From Sphingomonas populi (GTDB lineage: Bacteria; Pseudomonadota; Alphaproteobacteria; Sphingomonadales; Sphingomonadaceae), in the NCBI RefSeq assembly GCF_004208535.1, contig NZ_SGIS01000010.1:62001-126000 (forward strand): a stretch of DNA of 64,000 nt, written 5' to 3'. Below, piece after piece: positions 12,450-21,173 of the stretch. Under the pieces are notes generated by a model. The model did not search any database and was not told the origin of the DNA. It worked only from the letters and a program-made list of their open reading frames with translations. Position 1 is the stretch's first letter, and the number at the start of each line of letters is the position of its first letter. The translations under genes were made by a program, and so were the position numbers.

Positions 12450-14087
12450 GTGATTACCCCAAAGAACGAACTGCTTTTCGTCGCGCTCGGCGGATCTGGC
12501 GAAATCGGCATGAACGTCAATCTCTACGGATGCCAGGGCAAATGGCTGATGGTCGATTGCGGCATCACCTTCGCCGATCCGAACTATCCCGGCATCGAAC
12601 TGATCCTGCCTGATCTCCAGTTCATAGAGGAACGGCTCGACGATCTGCTCGGCATCGTGCTGACGCACGGGCATGAGGATCATATCGGCGCCTTGCCGTA
12701 TCTCGCCGAGGATCTCGGCGTGCCGATCTATGCGACCGCCTTCACCGCCGGGCTGATCCGCGGCAAGCTGGAGGAGGAAGGCAACGTCAAGCGCGTCGCG
12801 CTCAACGTCGTCGATCCTGCCAAGACGCTTCAACTCGGGCCGTTCGGCATCGATTTCGTGCCGCTGTCGCACTCGATTCCCGAGATGAACGCGCTGTCGA
12901 TCGCGACGCCCTATGGCCGCGTGTTCCACACCGGCGACTGGAAACTCGATACCGCGCCGGTGATCGGCAAGCCCGCAGCGCCGGACGCGCTCGCCGCGAT
13001 CGGCGACAAGGGCGTACTCGCGCTGGTGTGCGATTCGACCAACGTGTTCAACAGCGAGCCGTCGGGCTCGGAGGCGGATGTGCGGGTCGGTCTCACCGAA
13101 GTGATCGCCAAGGCGCGCGGGCGCGTGCTGGTGACGACCTTCGCGTCGAATGCCGCACGTCTGCACACGCTTGGTCAGGTCGCCAAGGAAACCGGCCGTG
13201 CGCTGTGCGTGGCTGGGCGCTCGCTCGACCGGATCATCAAAGTCGCTAAGGCGACGGGCTATCTGCGCGATCTCCCCGCGACTATCGATCCCGAGGCGGC
13301 GATGCGGCTGCCGCGCGACAAGGTGATGGTGGTCGCGACCGGCGGGCAGGGCGAGGATCGCGCCGCGCTGTCGCGCGTCGCGTTCGGCAGCCACCCGATC
13401 AAGCTCGACGCTGGCGATACTGTCGTGTTCTCGTCGAAGCAGATCCCCGGCAACGAGGTCGCGATCGGTCGCATCCAGAACCAGCTCGCCGCCAAGGGCA
13501 TCGTGATGGTCACCGATCGTCAGGCGCACGTCCATGTGTCCGGGCATCCGGGCCGGCCCGAGCTGGCGCAGATGTACGGCTGGCTTCGCCCCGATATCCT
13601 GATGCCGGTCCACGGCGAGATGCGGCACCTGATGGAACAGGCGCGCTTCGGCCTGTCGCAAGGCGTGCCCCAAACGTTGGTGCAAACCAACGGCGAGATC
13701 GTCCGGCTCGCGCCGGGCGCGCCCGAGAAGATCGGTCACGCGCCCGTCGGGCGGCTGGTGCTCGACGGCGATGTGATCCTGCCCGGTGACGGTGGGACGA
13801 TCAACGAGCGACGCAAGCTCGCCGTCAACGGCCAGATGTCGGTTGCGGTGGCGGTCGGCGGTCGCGGGCTGATCGGCCGGCCGCAGGTGCGCTACAATGG
13901 TATCCCGGTCGAGGAGGATCGTGCGCCCTTCATCGAGGAAACCGTAGAAGCGGTGATCGCGGCGACCAAGCAGCCGCCCAAGGATCGCGAGAAACTGCGC
14001 GAGGCGGTCCGCCTCGCCGCCCGCCGTGTCGCGACGCGTTGGACCGGCAAGAAGCCGATCGTCGACGTGCTGCTGATCGAGGCGTAA
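12450..14087 (+). CDS. rnj: Ribonuclease J
   Basis: This 545-residue metallo-beta-lactamase/beta-CASP nuclease has 5'-3' exoribonuclease activity and acts in mRNA decay and rRNA maturation in the cytoplasm. The zinc-binding motif H73-x-H75-x-D77-H78 (LTHGHEDHIGALPYL) is intact. The beta-CASP region includes SKQIPGNEVAIGRIQNQL and the late HVSGHPGRPELAQMYGWLRPDILMPVHGE segment. GTG is used as start because the conserved N-terminal strand LLFVALGGSGEIGMN follows at once. A long inverted repeat begins nine bases after the stop and could end transcription. Confidence 0.96.
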   Translation: MITPKNELLFVALGGSGEIGMNVNLYGCQGKWLMVDCGITFADPNYPGIELILPDLQFIEERLDDLLGIVLTHGHEDHIGALPYLAEDLGVPIYATAFTAGLIRGKLEEEGNVKRVALNVVDPAKTLQLGPFGIDFVPLSHSIPEMNALSIATPYGRVFHTGDWKLDTAPVIGKPAAPDALAAIGDKGVLALVCDSTNVFNSEPSGSEADVRVGLTEVIAKARGRVLVTTFASNAARLHTLGQVAKETGRALCVAGRSLDRIIKVAKATGYLRDLPATIDPEAAMRLPRDKVMVVATGGQGEDRAALSRVAFGSHPIKLDAGDTVVFSSKQIPGNEVAIGRIQNQLAAKGIVMVTDRQAHVHVSGHPGRPELAQMYGWLRPDILMPVHGEMRHLMEQARFGLSQGVPQTLVQTNGEIVRLAPGAPEKIGHAPVGRLVLDGDVILPGDGGTINERRKLAVNGQMSVAVAVGGRGLIGRPQVRYNGIPVEEDRAPFIEETVEAVIAATKQPPKDREKLREAVRLAARRVATRWTGKKPIVDVLLIEA

Positions 14088-14095
14088 TCATCTCT

Positions 14096-14171
14096 CAAAC
14101 CGTTCGTTCCGAGCGAAGTCGAGGGACCGTCCAGCGCGGGCGCCTCGACTTCGCTCGGCGCGAACGGTTTG
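14096..14171. repeat. Long inverted repeat after rnj (GTTCG/GAGCGAAGTCGAGG family)
   Basis: The two 29-base arms, 14096-14124 and 14143-14171, are reverse complements except for two adjacent positions, separated by an 18-base loop. The core is CCGAGCGAAGTCGAGG. The same core recurs at 46551 and 50822, and in variant form at 28015, so this is a dispersed intergenic repeat. RNA from it would form a strong hairpin just after the rnj stop and before the DUF1467 gene. Confidence 0.9.
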
Positions 14172-14193
14172 GGTAGCAGATAGGGACTAGGCT

Positions 14194-14478
14194 ATGCGAT
14201 GGACGTCGGCGCTCGCGATCTGGTTCCTGTTTTGCTCTCTGTCGGTGTTCTTCGTGCTGCCGTTCGGTGTCCGCACCGCCGAAGAAGCGGGCGTTGAACA
14301 TGTGCCCGGTCAGGCCGAAAGCGCCCCACATGATTTCCGCCCCGGTCGCACAGCGCTGCGTGTGCTGATCGTCGGAACGATCCTGTGGGGGCTGTTCATG
14401 CTCAACTATCGCTACGATTGGGTCACGCCGCAGATGATCGACGTGCTCGATACGTGGAACGATTCGGCGACCTCGTAG
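14194..14478 (+). CDS. DUF1467 family small membrane protein
   Basis: This 94-residue protein has two transmembrane helices, residues about 5-25 and 53-72, separated by a short polar loop. The sequence SVFFVLPFGVRTAEEAG in the first helix and following loop is the hallmark of the DUF1467 family. This family is widespread in alphaproteobacteria, of unknown function, and often lies near rnj or proline/glycine tRNA ligase genes. It may be co-transcribed with rnj, but a strong hairpin separates them. No function can be assigned. Confidence 0.85.
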   Translation: MRWTSALAIWFLFCSLSVFFVLPFGVRTAEEAGVEHVPGQAESAPHDFRPGRTALRVLIVGTILWGLFMLNYRYDWVTPQMIDVLDTWNDSATS

Positions 14479-14498
14479 CGAGGCGCACCGCAATACGT

Positions 14499-14578
14499 CC
14501 GTTCGTGCCGAGCTTGTCGAAGCATGTGCCAAAGACGCAGAGCCTGGGGCACGCCCTTCGGCAAGCTCAGGGCGAACG
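14499..14578. repeat. Inverted repeat, GAGCTTGTCGAAG family
   Basis: Arms at 14499-14523 (CGTTCGTGCCGAGCTTGTCG core) and 14554-14578 form an imperfect inverted repeat. The arm differs from the rnj-side repeat by carrying GAGCTTGTCGAAG instead of GAGCGAAGTCGAGG. It lies between the convergent DUF1467 and bfr genes, where a two-way terminator would fit. Confidence 0.8.
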
Positions 14579-14622
14579 CTGGGGCGGGGCGGCATTCCCG
14601 AATGTTCGGGAACGCCCGGCGC

Positions 14623-15108
14623 TTACGCTTGCTCGTCGGCCGGCTTGCTCTGCAACTGGATGTAATTCTCCAGGCCCATGCGCGCGATCATGTCGAACTG
14701 GCGCTCCAGCGTATCGACATGGTCTTCTTCGCTGGCGAGGATTTTCTTGAACAGGTCGCGGCTGATGAAATCGCGCACCGCCTCGCAATGCGCGATCGCG
14801 TCGCGCAGCACCGGCAGCGCATCCATTTCGAGCGCCAGGTCGGCCTTGAGCACTTCCTCGACGGTTTCGCCGATGCGCAGCCGGCCGAGCAACTGGAAAT
14901 TGGGCAGCCCGTCGAGAAACAGGATTCGCTCCGACACCCAATCGGCGTGCTTCATCTCGTCGATCGATTCGTGGCGCTCGAAATCGGCGAGGCGACCGAC
15001 GCCCCAATGATCGAGCATCCGGTAGTGCAGCCAATATTGGTTGATCGCGGTGAGTTCGTTCTTGAGCACTTCGTTCAAGAACTCGATAACCTTGTCGTCG
15101 CCGCGCAT
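14623..15108 (-). CDS. bfr: Bacterioferritin
   Basis: This 161-residue iron-storage subunit assembles into a haem-containing 24-mer shell in the cytoplasm. All ferroxidase-centre ligands fall at the classical positions E18, E51, H54, E94, E127 and H130. The haem-ligating methionine M52 is present. The start at 15108 is chosen because it restores this numbering and is preceded by GGGAG; the frame extends upstream without conservation. It lies 29 bases downstream of bfd on the same strand, so the storage protein and its iron-release ferredoxin are probably made from one transcript. The C-terminus ends with a short Lys/Pro/Glu tail. Confidence 0.97.
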   Translation of the reverse strand: MRGDDKVIEFLNEVLKNELTAINQYWLHYRMLDHWGVGRLADFERHESIDEMKHADWVSERILFLDGLPNFQLLGRLRIGETVEEVLKADLALEMDALPVLRDAIAHCEAVRDFISRDLFKKILASEEDHVDTLERQFDMIARMGLENYIQLQSKPADEQA

Positions 15109-15137
15109 ATGCCGCTCCCAGTCAGAAAGAGGGCTGC

Positions 15138-15308
15138 TTAGGCGACAGCGCGTTCCTCGTCGATGATGGAGCGCGTATAAGCGGCGCATTTCCCGCATTT
15201 CGGCGGACGACCAAGTGCCTGGTGAACCTGGCACGGTGTGGCGCAGCCTTGGCGCGCCGCCGCGCGAACGTCATTTTCCCGAATCGCATTACAGATACAC
15301 ACGACCAT
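15138..15308 (-). CDS. bfd: Bacterioferritin-associated ferredoxin
   Basis: This 56-residue 2Fe-2S ferredoxin docks on bacterioferritin and passes electrons to the haem to mobilise stored iron. The encoded protein begins MVVCICNAIRENDV and has the ligand set C4, C6, C38 and C41 (CxC ... KCGKC). Spacing and positions are the same as in enterobacterial Bfd. Two further cysteines lie at 22 and 26. The gene is short and easily missed. It is upstream of bfr on the same strand, as in many proteobacteria. A dyad that could bind an iron regulator lies about 37 bases upstream. Confidence 0.93.
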   Translation of the reverse strand: MVVCICNAIRENDVRAAARQGCATPCQVHQALGRPPKCGKCAAYTRSIIDEERAVA

Positions 15309-15344
15309 TAGACGCACCCTCCGCTACCCCTCAAATAGCGATAA

Positions 15345-15359
15345 TGCGAATTCATCGCA
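15345..15359. promoter_or_regulatory. Candidate iron-responsive operator upstream of bfd
   Basis: TGCGAATTCATCGCA has perfect 5-base arms TGCGA/TCGCA around a 5-base centre, and lies 37 bases upstream of the bfd start in an AT-richer stretch. Alphaproteobacterial Fur/Irr-type operators are dyads of similar size. Which regulator would bind is not shown by the sequence. Confidence 0.35.
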
Positions 15360-15363
15360 AGTC

Positions 15364-15384
15364 TATTGCGGCGCGGTCGCAATA
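15364..15384 (-). terminator. Hairpin after the 15389-15868 membrane-protein gene
   Basis: TATTGCG and CGCAATA form a perfect 7-base stem around a 7-base loop, five bases after the stop of the gene on the - strand. There is no long T-run, so termination would be weak or factor-assisted. It could instead be part of the bfd control region. Confidence 0.35.
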
Positions 15385-15388
15385 AGAA

Positions 15389-15868
15389 TTACGCGCGCCA
15401 GCGGTTCGCCAACTTGACCAGGAATGCCGTGGGCAGGCCGAGCAGCAGGATATGGAGCAGGATCTGTACCGCCGCTTCGCGCGGCGTCAGGTTGAGGAAT
15501 GCCGGCGGCCAGTCGCGTGGTGAGGCGATCACGGTGCGCAGCATCCACGCGAGGATACCGAACAGCACGCCGCTGACGCGCCAGTGCCGGACCAGCGCGG
15601 GCAAGCGAACCGCCGCGATCACATACAGATCGACGATCACGCCGATCAGCACGAAATGCACCAGCAGCCCGAGCAGCGGCCCGGTGACGGGGCCACGCCA
15701 TGCCGCGTCGCCGATCACGCCGCTGGCAGTGCTGGTCAGCATCGCCAGCGGGCTGCCGCCCGACCAGATCGCTCCGGCGAACCCCGCCAGCAACAGCAAC
15801 GTTCCCGAAACCGCCGTCGCCAGCACCAGTCCGCGCCATGTGCCCGATCGGGTATAGGGTGTCGTCAT
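15389..15868 (-). CDS. Four-helix membrane protein, YagU-like
   Basis: This 159-residue inner-membrane protein has four predicted helices: about 12-33, 64-86, 97-112 and 130-150. The segment ASGVIGDAAWRGPVTGPLLGLLVHFVLIG resembles a conserved alphaproteobacterial membrane family with the pattern ASGLLG-A---G--TA-LGL-LHF, related to YagU-type proteins. No catalytic or binding motif can be seen and the role is unknown. It lies 94 bases downstream of purL on the same strand, and a small hairpin follows its stop. Confidence 0.75.
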   Translation of the reverse strand: MTTPYTRSGTWRGLVLATAVSGTLLLLAGFAGAIWSGGSPLAMLTSTASGVIGDAAWRGPVTGPLLGLLVHFVLIGVIVDLYVIAAVRLPALVRHWRVSGVLFGILAWMLRTVIASPRDWPPAFLNLTPREAAVQILLHILLLGLPTAFLVKLANRWRA

Positions 15869-15962
15869 GCCGCAGCCTCGATCGTCAGCGCGCGCGGATA
15901 TGCGCGCACTTCGCCTCGGTAAACGCCCGAACGCGGAGATCGGGCCGCGACTCGCCCGAACA

Positions 15963-18194
15963 TCAGGCGATCACATCCCCCATCAGCGCCGGGAAGAAGC
16001 CTTCGTGCGCGGTGCGCAGATCGGCGAGCGTCACGACATGGTCGTCGTCGGGCAGTTCGAAAATGATCCGGTCGGCGATCGTCCGCCCGATCCGCTCGAC
16101 CTCGACGCCGGCCGCATAACCGCGCTGCAACGTCTCCATCAGCAGATGATCGGCGACCGTCGCCACGTACAGCCCCTGATCCTCGCCGAACAAAGCGCAG
16201 GCGACGCCGCAGGGCAGTGGTGCGTTGAGCATCGCGCCATAGCCGCCAGCCAGCGCCATCTCGGCGATCGTCACCGCGACGCCGCCATCGGACACGTCAT
16301 GCACTGCGGTCAGCGCGCCGGCGCGGATCGCGTCGCGGACGAACGTGCCGGCTGCGCGCTCGGCATCGAGATCGACCGGAGGCGGCGTGCCGTCCTCGCG
16401 GCCGTGAAGCTCACGCAGCCACAGCGACTGGCCGAGATGGCCCGTGCGGCTGCCGATCAGTACGATCACGTCGCCGGTGCCCTTGAAGCCGATTGTCGCC
16501 GACTTCGACCAATCCTTGAGCAGCCCGATCCCGCCGATCGCCGGCGTCGGCAGGATCGCGGAGCCGCCGCCGGTCGCCTTCGATTCGTTGTAGAGCGAGA
16601 CGTTGCCGCTCACGATCGGGAAGTCGAGCGCGCGACAGGCTTCGCTCATGCCATCGAGGCAGCCGGTGATCTGCGCCATGATCTCGGGGCGCTGCGGGTT
16701 GGCGAAGTTGAGGCAGTTCGTTACCGCCAGCGGCAGCGCGCCGACCGCCGAGAGGTTGCGATAGCATTCCGCGATCGCCTGCTTGCCGCCCTCATAGGGG
16801 TCGGCATAGCAATAGCGCGGCGTGCAATCGGTGCTGATCGCGATGCCCTTCTGCGTGCCGTGGACGCGCACCACTGCCGAATCGCCGCCGGGGCGCTGCA
16901 CCGTGTCGCCGCCGACCTGCGTGTCATACTGCTCCCAGATCCACCGCCGCGAGGCGATGTCGGGGGAGGCCATCAGCTTGAGCAGATCGCCGCAGATGTC
17001 CGTGGTGGTCGGCGTGTCGTCGAGCGGCTTCACGCCGGCCCACGCCTTGTATTCCTCGCGGCTGACCGAAGGGCGGTCGTACAGCGGCGCTTCGTCGGCG
17101 AGCGGCGCGAGCGGGATGTCGCACACCGTTTCACCGTTGAAGGTCAGCACCATCCGGCCGGTATCGGTCACGGTGCCGATCACCGCGAAATCGAGCTCCC
17201 ACTTGCGGAAGATCGCTTCGGCGAAATCCTCGCGGCCGGGCTTGAGCACCATGAGCATCCGTTCCTGGCTCTCGCTCAGCATCATCTCATAGGGCGTCAT
17301 GCCGGTTTCGCGCTGCGGCACCGCGTTCATGTTGAGCTCGATACCGACGCCGCCCTTCGACGCCATCTCGACCGAGGAGGAGGTGAGGCCCGCCGCGCCC
17401 ATGTCCTGAATCGCGACGATCGCGTCCGAGGCCATCAGTTCGAGGCACGCCTCGATCAACAGCTTCTCGGTAAAGGGATCGCCGACCTGAACGGTCGGGC
17501 GCTTGGCGTCCGAATCCTCGCCGAAATCGGCCGAGGCCATCGTCGCGCCGTGGATGCCGTCGCGGCCGGTCTTCGATCCGACATAGACGATCGGATTGCC
17601 GATGCCGCTGGCGGCCGAATAGAAGATCTTGTCGGTATCGGCGATGCCGACCGTCATCGCGTTGACGAGGATGTTGCCGTCATACGCCTTGTGGAAATTG
17701 ACCTCGCCGCCAACCGTCGGCACGCCCACGCAATTGCCGTAGCCGCCGATGCCGTGGACGACGCCCGCGATCAGGTGGCGCGTCTTGGGGTGATCGGGCG
17801 AGCCGAAGCGCAAGGCGTTGAGGTTGGCGATCGGCCGCGCGCCCATCGTGAACACGTCGCGCAAAATGCCGCCGACGCCGGTTGCCGCGCCCTGGTACGG
17901 CTCGATGTACGAGGGGTGGTTATGCGACTCCATCTTGAAGATCGCCGCCTGACCGTCGCCGATATCGACCACGCCGGCATTCTCGCCCGGGCCGCAGATC
18001 ACCTGCGGGCCGGTGGTCGGCAGCTTCTTGAGATGGATTCGGCTCGATTTGTAGCTGCAATGCTCGGACCACATCACCGAGAAGATGCCGAGTTCGGTCA
18101 GGTTCGGCTCGCGGCCGAGTGCCTTGAGGACTCGGGCATATTCGTCTTCGGACAGCCCGTGCTGGGCGACGATCTCGGGGGTGATCTGGCTCAT
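15963..18194 (-). CDS. purL: Phosphoribosylformylglycinamidine synthase, small-type PurL subunit
   Basis: This 743-residue ATP-dependent enzyme converts FGAR to FGAM in purine synthesis. The length identifies the small PurL that works with separate PurS and PurQ, which are not in this window. Signatures are SEHCSYKSS (H45 region), ESHNHPS at 89-95 (Mg/ATP site), then the [15 protein letters not shown] loop, and two repeated AIRS-like halves. The start at 18194 ([14 protein letters not shown]) fits the family N-terminus. The preceding gene on the strand ends 65 bases upstream. Confidence 0.98.
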   Translation of the reverse strand: MSQITPEIVAQHGLSEDEYARVLKALGREPNLTELGIFSVMWSEHCSYKSSRIHLKKLPTTGPQVICGPGENAGVVDIGDGQAAIFKMESHNHPSYIEPYQGAATGVGGILRDVFTMGARPIANLNALRFGSPDHPKTRHLIAGVVHGIGGYGNCVGVPTVGGEVNFHKAYDGNILVNAMTVGIADTDKIFYSAASGIGNPIVYVGSKTGRDGIHGATMASADFGEDSDAKRPTVQVGDPFTEKLLIEACLELMASDAIVAIQDMGAAGLTSSSVEMASKGGVGIELNMNAVPQRETGMTPYEMMLSESQERMLMVLKPGREDFAEAIFRKWELDFAVIGTVTDTGRMVLTFNGETVCDIPLAPLADEAPLYDRPSVSREEYKAWAGVKPLDDTPTTTDICGDLLKLMASPDIASRRWIWEQYDTQVGGDTVQRPGGDSAVVRVHGTQKGIAISTDCTPRYCYADPYEGGKQAIAECYRNLSAVGALPLAVTNCLNFANPQRPEIMAQITGCLDGMSEACRALDFPIVSGNVSLYNESKATGGGSAILPTPAIGGIGLLKDWSKSATIGFKGTGDVIVLIGSRTGHLGQSLWLRELHGREDGTPPPVDLDAERAAGTFVRDAIRAGALTAVHDVSDGGVAVTIAEMALAGGYGAMLNAPLPCGVACALFGEDQGLYVATVADHLLMETLQRGYAAGVEVERIGRTIADRIIFELPDDDHVVTLADLRTAHEGFFPALMGDVIA

Positions 18195-18259
18195 GCGTGC
18201 GCCATAGCGAGGTCGATCCGCTTCGTCACCATCAACGCGCGGTTGGCGCGCGCGTCTCG

Positions 18260-19564
18260 TTACCGCAGGATGCCCGCCGCCCGCGCCGCGCGCAGCCACG
18301 CCGGGAATTCGCCGAGGATACGGTCGTACAGCACTTCGTCGCTGATCCCGGTGAGATCATCGACACTGAAGAAGCCGGCATTGTCGACCACGCGCCCGTC
18401 GATCGTGTCGAATTCGCGCAGGATGCCATAATCGGCATGGCCGACGCCGATGAACTGCCAGAAGATCGGCAGGCGCGAGGAGGATCGCAGGATATCTTCG
18501 ATGACCCGCGACGTCGAAGGGTAGATTCCGCCATCGGTCAGGAAGATCACGAGACGCGGCACCGTTCGGCGCGACGGTTCGGTGGCAAGCAGCGCCTTCA
18601 TCACCACCGGCTCGTTGTTGCCGAAGCCGATCGACGTGCCGCCCTGCTTCTTCGCGCCGCCGAACAGGCCCTTCTTGCCGGTATCGACCGCGCCGATGCG
18701 CGCGCCGGGGTGGGCGAGAGTCCGTGCGAGGAAGCCTTCGAGATTGTCCGCCTGCAACGCTTCGACCTGCTGGCAGCGATCGGCATAGAACCACGTATCC
18801 ATGCTGCCGTCGTCATCCAGCCGCAACGCGACCGGCGCGATCCGCTCGACGGTCTCCTGCACGACACCGTTCGCATAGAGGTGCGACATCGATCCGCTCG
18901 CGTCGATGATGAAGCTGACCTCGGCCTTTTCATGCTCGATGCCGAGCTTCTTGAGCGAAATGCCGACCTTCTGTTTGCGCAGATCGACCTTGCTCAACGA
19001 CACGGGAGCGGGCGACGGTGCCGGAGCGGGTGAGGGTGACGGCGCAGGGGGCGGGGCGGCGCTATCGTCTGCCACATCGCCGCCGAAATGCTGGATCAGC
19101 GTGGCGAGGCCGCCGTTGAAGCCCTGCACCACGCAGCCGAGCCGCCAGTCGCCGCCGTGGCGATAGAGATCGACCAGCATGATCGCCTTTTCGTCGCTCA
19201 GCGCGGCTTTGGCATCGAGCGTCGCCGCGCCCGCGATCCCGACGCTGAGCGCGCTCGCATTCCGAAGCGGCAGCGAATCATGAGTCGCGGAGATCGAAAC
19301 CCGGTCGATCGCTGGTGGCAAGCGGTCGAGATCGACGGTTATGTCGGTCGCGTCGCCGCGCTTCGTATGGGTGATCGCGCCTTCCGGGCTGCGTTCGTTG
19401 CTGAACAGCACGACGTAGCGATCATCGCCGATCCTGCCGTCGGCGCCGAGGCCGAACGCGGTGATATCGATGTCGGCTGGAGTATGGGTGACGGTCAGGG
19501 TAATCCGGCGCTCGGCCGTCACTTCGGTGATCGGCCGCTTCTCGCCCGGCTTCATGATACGCAT
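18260..19564 (-). CDS. TerD-like domain fused to a von Willebrand factor A domain (TerF-like)
   Basis: This 434-residue protein has an N-terminal TerD-like beta-sandwich (about 15-165; segments [14 protein letters not shown] and [16 protein letters not shown]). A Pro/Ala/Ser linker follows at 168-188, then a vWA domain (about 214-430) with the metal-binding DASGS motif starting at D221 and a second MIDAS-type segment LVIFLTDGG. This is the architecture of TerF-type proteins of the tellurite/stress (ter) systems, which bind calcium and assemble at membranes. No other ter gene is adjacent; a TerB-like gene is 24 kb away at 44006. The actual stress it serves is unknown. Confidence 0.85.
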   Translation of the reverse strand: MRIMKPGEKRPITEVTAERRITLTVTHTPADIDITAFGLGADGRIGDDRYVVLFSNERSPEGAITHTKRGDATDITVDLDRLPPAIDRVSISATHDSLPLRNASALSVGIAGAATLDAKAALSDEKAIMLVDLYRHGGDWRLGCVVQGFNGGLATLIQHFGGDVADDSAAPPPAPSPSPAPAPSPAPVSLSKVDLRKQKVGISLKKLGIEHEKAEVSFIIDASGSMSHLYANGVVQETVERIAPVALRLDDDGSMDTWFYADRCQQVEALQADNLEGFLARTLAHPGARIGAVDTGKKGLFGGAKKQGGTSIGFGNNEPVVMKALLATEPSRRTVPRLVIFLTDGGIYPSTSRVIEDILRSSSRLPIFWQFIGVGHADYGILREFDTIDGRVVDNAGFFSVDDLTGISDEVLYDRILGEFPAWLRAARAAGILR

Positions 19565-19633
19565 ACGCTACTCCCGTTCACACGCGGTAGCGAGGTCCCA
19601 CACCGCACCGCGCATGTCCAGCGGGCGGACGGC

Positions 19634-20095
19634 TCAAGCCCGCCGGGTCGCTCGCCCCTGCGATAGTGCAGCGTCGCTGGCGAGCTTGTCGGCGCGTTCG
19701 TTCTCGGGGTGGCCGGCGTGGCCCTTCACCCATTTCCATTCGATCCGGTGCGGCTTGGCGGCGGCGAGCAGATCCTGCCAGAGTTCGGCGTTCTTGACCG
19801 GCTTCTTGTCGGCGGTCTTCCAGCCGTTCTTCTGCCAGCCTTTGATCCATTTGGTGAGGCCATCCATCACATAGCGGCTGTCGGTCGCCAGCACGACGTT
19901 GCACGGCCGGGTCAGCGCCTTCAGCCCCTCGATCGCCGCAGTCATCTCCATGCGATTGTTGGTGGTGAGCGTCTCGCCGCCCGAAAGCTCCTTCTCGGCG
20001 CTGCCCATGCGCAGCACCACGCCCCAGCCGCCGGGGCCGGGATTGCCCTTGCACGCGCCGTCGGTGAAGATTTCGACCTTGTCGAGTTCGCTCAT
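19634..20095 (-). CDS. rnhA: Ribonuclease HI
   Basis: This 153-residue enzyme cleaves RNA in RNA-DNA hybrids. The active-site residues are all present: D12 ([10 protein letters not shown]), E50 (NNRMEM), D72 (ATDSRYV), the flexible-loop histidine H126 and D136 (ERADKLA). The ATG overlaps the TGA of thrB (ATGA), so the two genes are translationally coupled; this thrB-rnhA pairing is usual in alphaproteobacteria. The basic-protrusion helix ([12 protein letters not shown]) is present, as in E. coli. Confidence 0.97.
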   Translation of the reverse strand: MSELDKVEIFTDGACKGNPGPGGWGVVLRMGSAEKELSGGETLTTNNRMEMTAAIEGLKALTRPCNVVLATDSRYVMDGLTKWIKGWQKNGWKTADKKPVKNAELWQDLLAAAKPHRIEWKWVKGHAGHPENERADKLASDAALSQGRATRRA

Positions 20096-21051
20096 TGTAC
20101 GTGTGTCACCAGCGAGGGGGCATAATGGGAAAGTCGGCGCAGATAGGCGAGCGGGTCTTTGCGCGTGACGAGGGCGTCGGCGGGCGTGTTGAGCCAGTCC
20201 CACGCCCGCGACAGCGCGAAGCGGATGCACGCGCCGCTCGCCAGCGTGTCGAACGCGGCGCGCTCGAAGGGCTGGAGCGGAAAACGGCTCTCATAGCCGC
20301 GAATCAGCGCCTCGCCGATCGCGGCGTGATAGGTCTCGCCAGTGGCATCGAAGCTCCAGGCGGTGTGCATGATCGCGAGATCGTAGAGCCGAAGGTCCGT
20401 GCTGGCGAAATAGAAGTCGATCAGCCCGGAGACGGTATCGCCGAGCATCAGCACATTGTCCGGGAACAGATCGGCATGGATCGCGATCCGGTCAAACCCC
20501 ACATCGGGCCAAGCCGCCGTCACCACATCGAGCGCATGACCGAGATCGTCGTACAAACCCGGCGCGATCTGATCGAGGCTGCGCCCGCACCGCTCGAACA
20601 GCAAGCGCCAGCTCGCCACGCCCATCGAATTGTCGCGCGTGCCCGTGAAGTCGCTGACCGCCGCGTGCATCTCGGCCATCGCCCGGCCCGCCGCCTCGGC
20701 CTGCGCCGGGGTGGGATGGGACACTGACACGCCCGACAGGAACTTGATGAGGCAGGCGGGGCGCCCCTCAAGTTCCTGAATCTCGCGCCCCGAGCGATCC
20801 TTGATCGCCGGCGGCACGTTGAGGCCCTTGGCGGCGAGATGTTCGAGCAGCGCCATGAAGAACGGGAGGTCGTCCGCCGCGACTCGCTTTTCGTAGAGCG
20901 TCAGGATGAAGCGGTCGGCGGTGGTATCGACGAGGTAATTGGTGTTCTCCACCCCCTCGGCAATGCCCTTGGCGGAGATCAGTTCGCCGCAATCATAGCG
21001 CGACAGGAAAGCGGCCAGCGCCTCGGCTGACACTTGAGTATAGACGGCCAT
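20092..21051 (-). CDS. thrB: Homoserine kinase, aminoglycoside-phosphotransferase fold
   Basis: This 319-residue cytoplasmic kinase phosphorylates homoserine for threonine synthesis. It belongs to the protein-kinase-like ThrB family rather than the GHMP family. The catalytic HADLFPDN loop is at 192-199 and the Mg-binding IDFYF at 211-215. N-terminal GVENTNYLV and FILTLYEKR form the nucleotide-binding lobe. The start [16 protein letters not shown] matches family members. Its end overlaps the rnhA start. Upstream is a palindromic repeat and then ispH on the same strand. Confidence 0.95.
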   Translation of the reverse strand: MAVYTQVSAEALAAFLSRYDCGELISAKGIAEGVENTNYLVDTTADRFILTLYEKRVAADDLPFFMALLEHLAAKGLNVPPAIKDRSGREIQELEGRPACLIKFLSGVSVSHPTPAQAEAAGRAMAEMHAAVSDFTGTRDNSMGVASWRLLFERCGRSLDQIAPGLYDDLGHALDVVTAAWPDVGFDRIAIHADLFPDNVLMLGDTVSGLIDFYFASTDLRLYDLAIMHTAWSFDATGETYHAAIGEALIRGYESRFPLQPFERAAFDTLASGACIRFALSRAWDWLNTPADALVTRKDPLAYLRRLSHYAPSLVTHVQ

Positions 21052-21076
21052 GTGAAACTACCGGTGCTTGCAGCAA

Positions 21077-21160
21077 GCCGTTCCCCCGCGCACGCGGGGG
21101 TCCAGAGCCACGAACGCGGCGCTGCTTGGCTCTGGGCTCCCGCTTGCGCGGGAGAACGGC
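21077..21160. repeat. 34-base-arm inverted repeat between ispH and thrB
   Basis: Arms 21077-21110 and 21127-21160 are reverse complements at about 30 of 34 positions, around a 16-base loop. Each arm itself contains a smaller palindrome (CCCGCGCACGCGGGGG; CTCCCGCTTGCGCGGGAG). The structure is typical of mobile palindromic units of high-G+C alphaproteobacteria. It lies in the 122-base gap between the ispH stop and the thrB start, so it may form a terminator or RNA-stability element. Confidence 0.88.
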
Positions 21161-21173
21161 ATTGAGAAAACCG

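Noticed and set aside
14096..14171. Inverted repeats as ends of an insertion sequence
   Set aside because: The loops are under 40 bases with no transposase and no target duplication; they are palindromic repeats, not IS termini.
15345..15384. Two dyads near bfd as parts of one attachment or replication site
   Set aside because: The two palindromes differ in sequence and no integrase or replication gene is near; operator and terminator are simpler readings.
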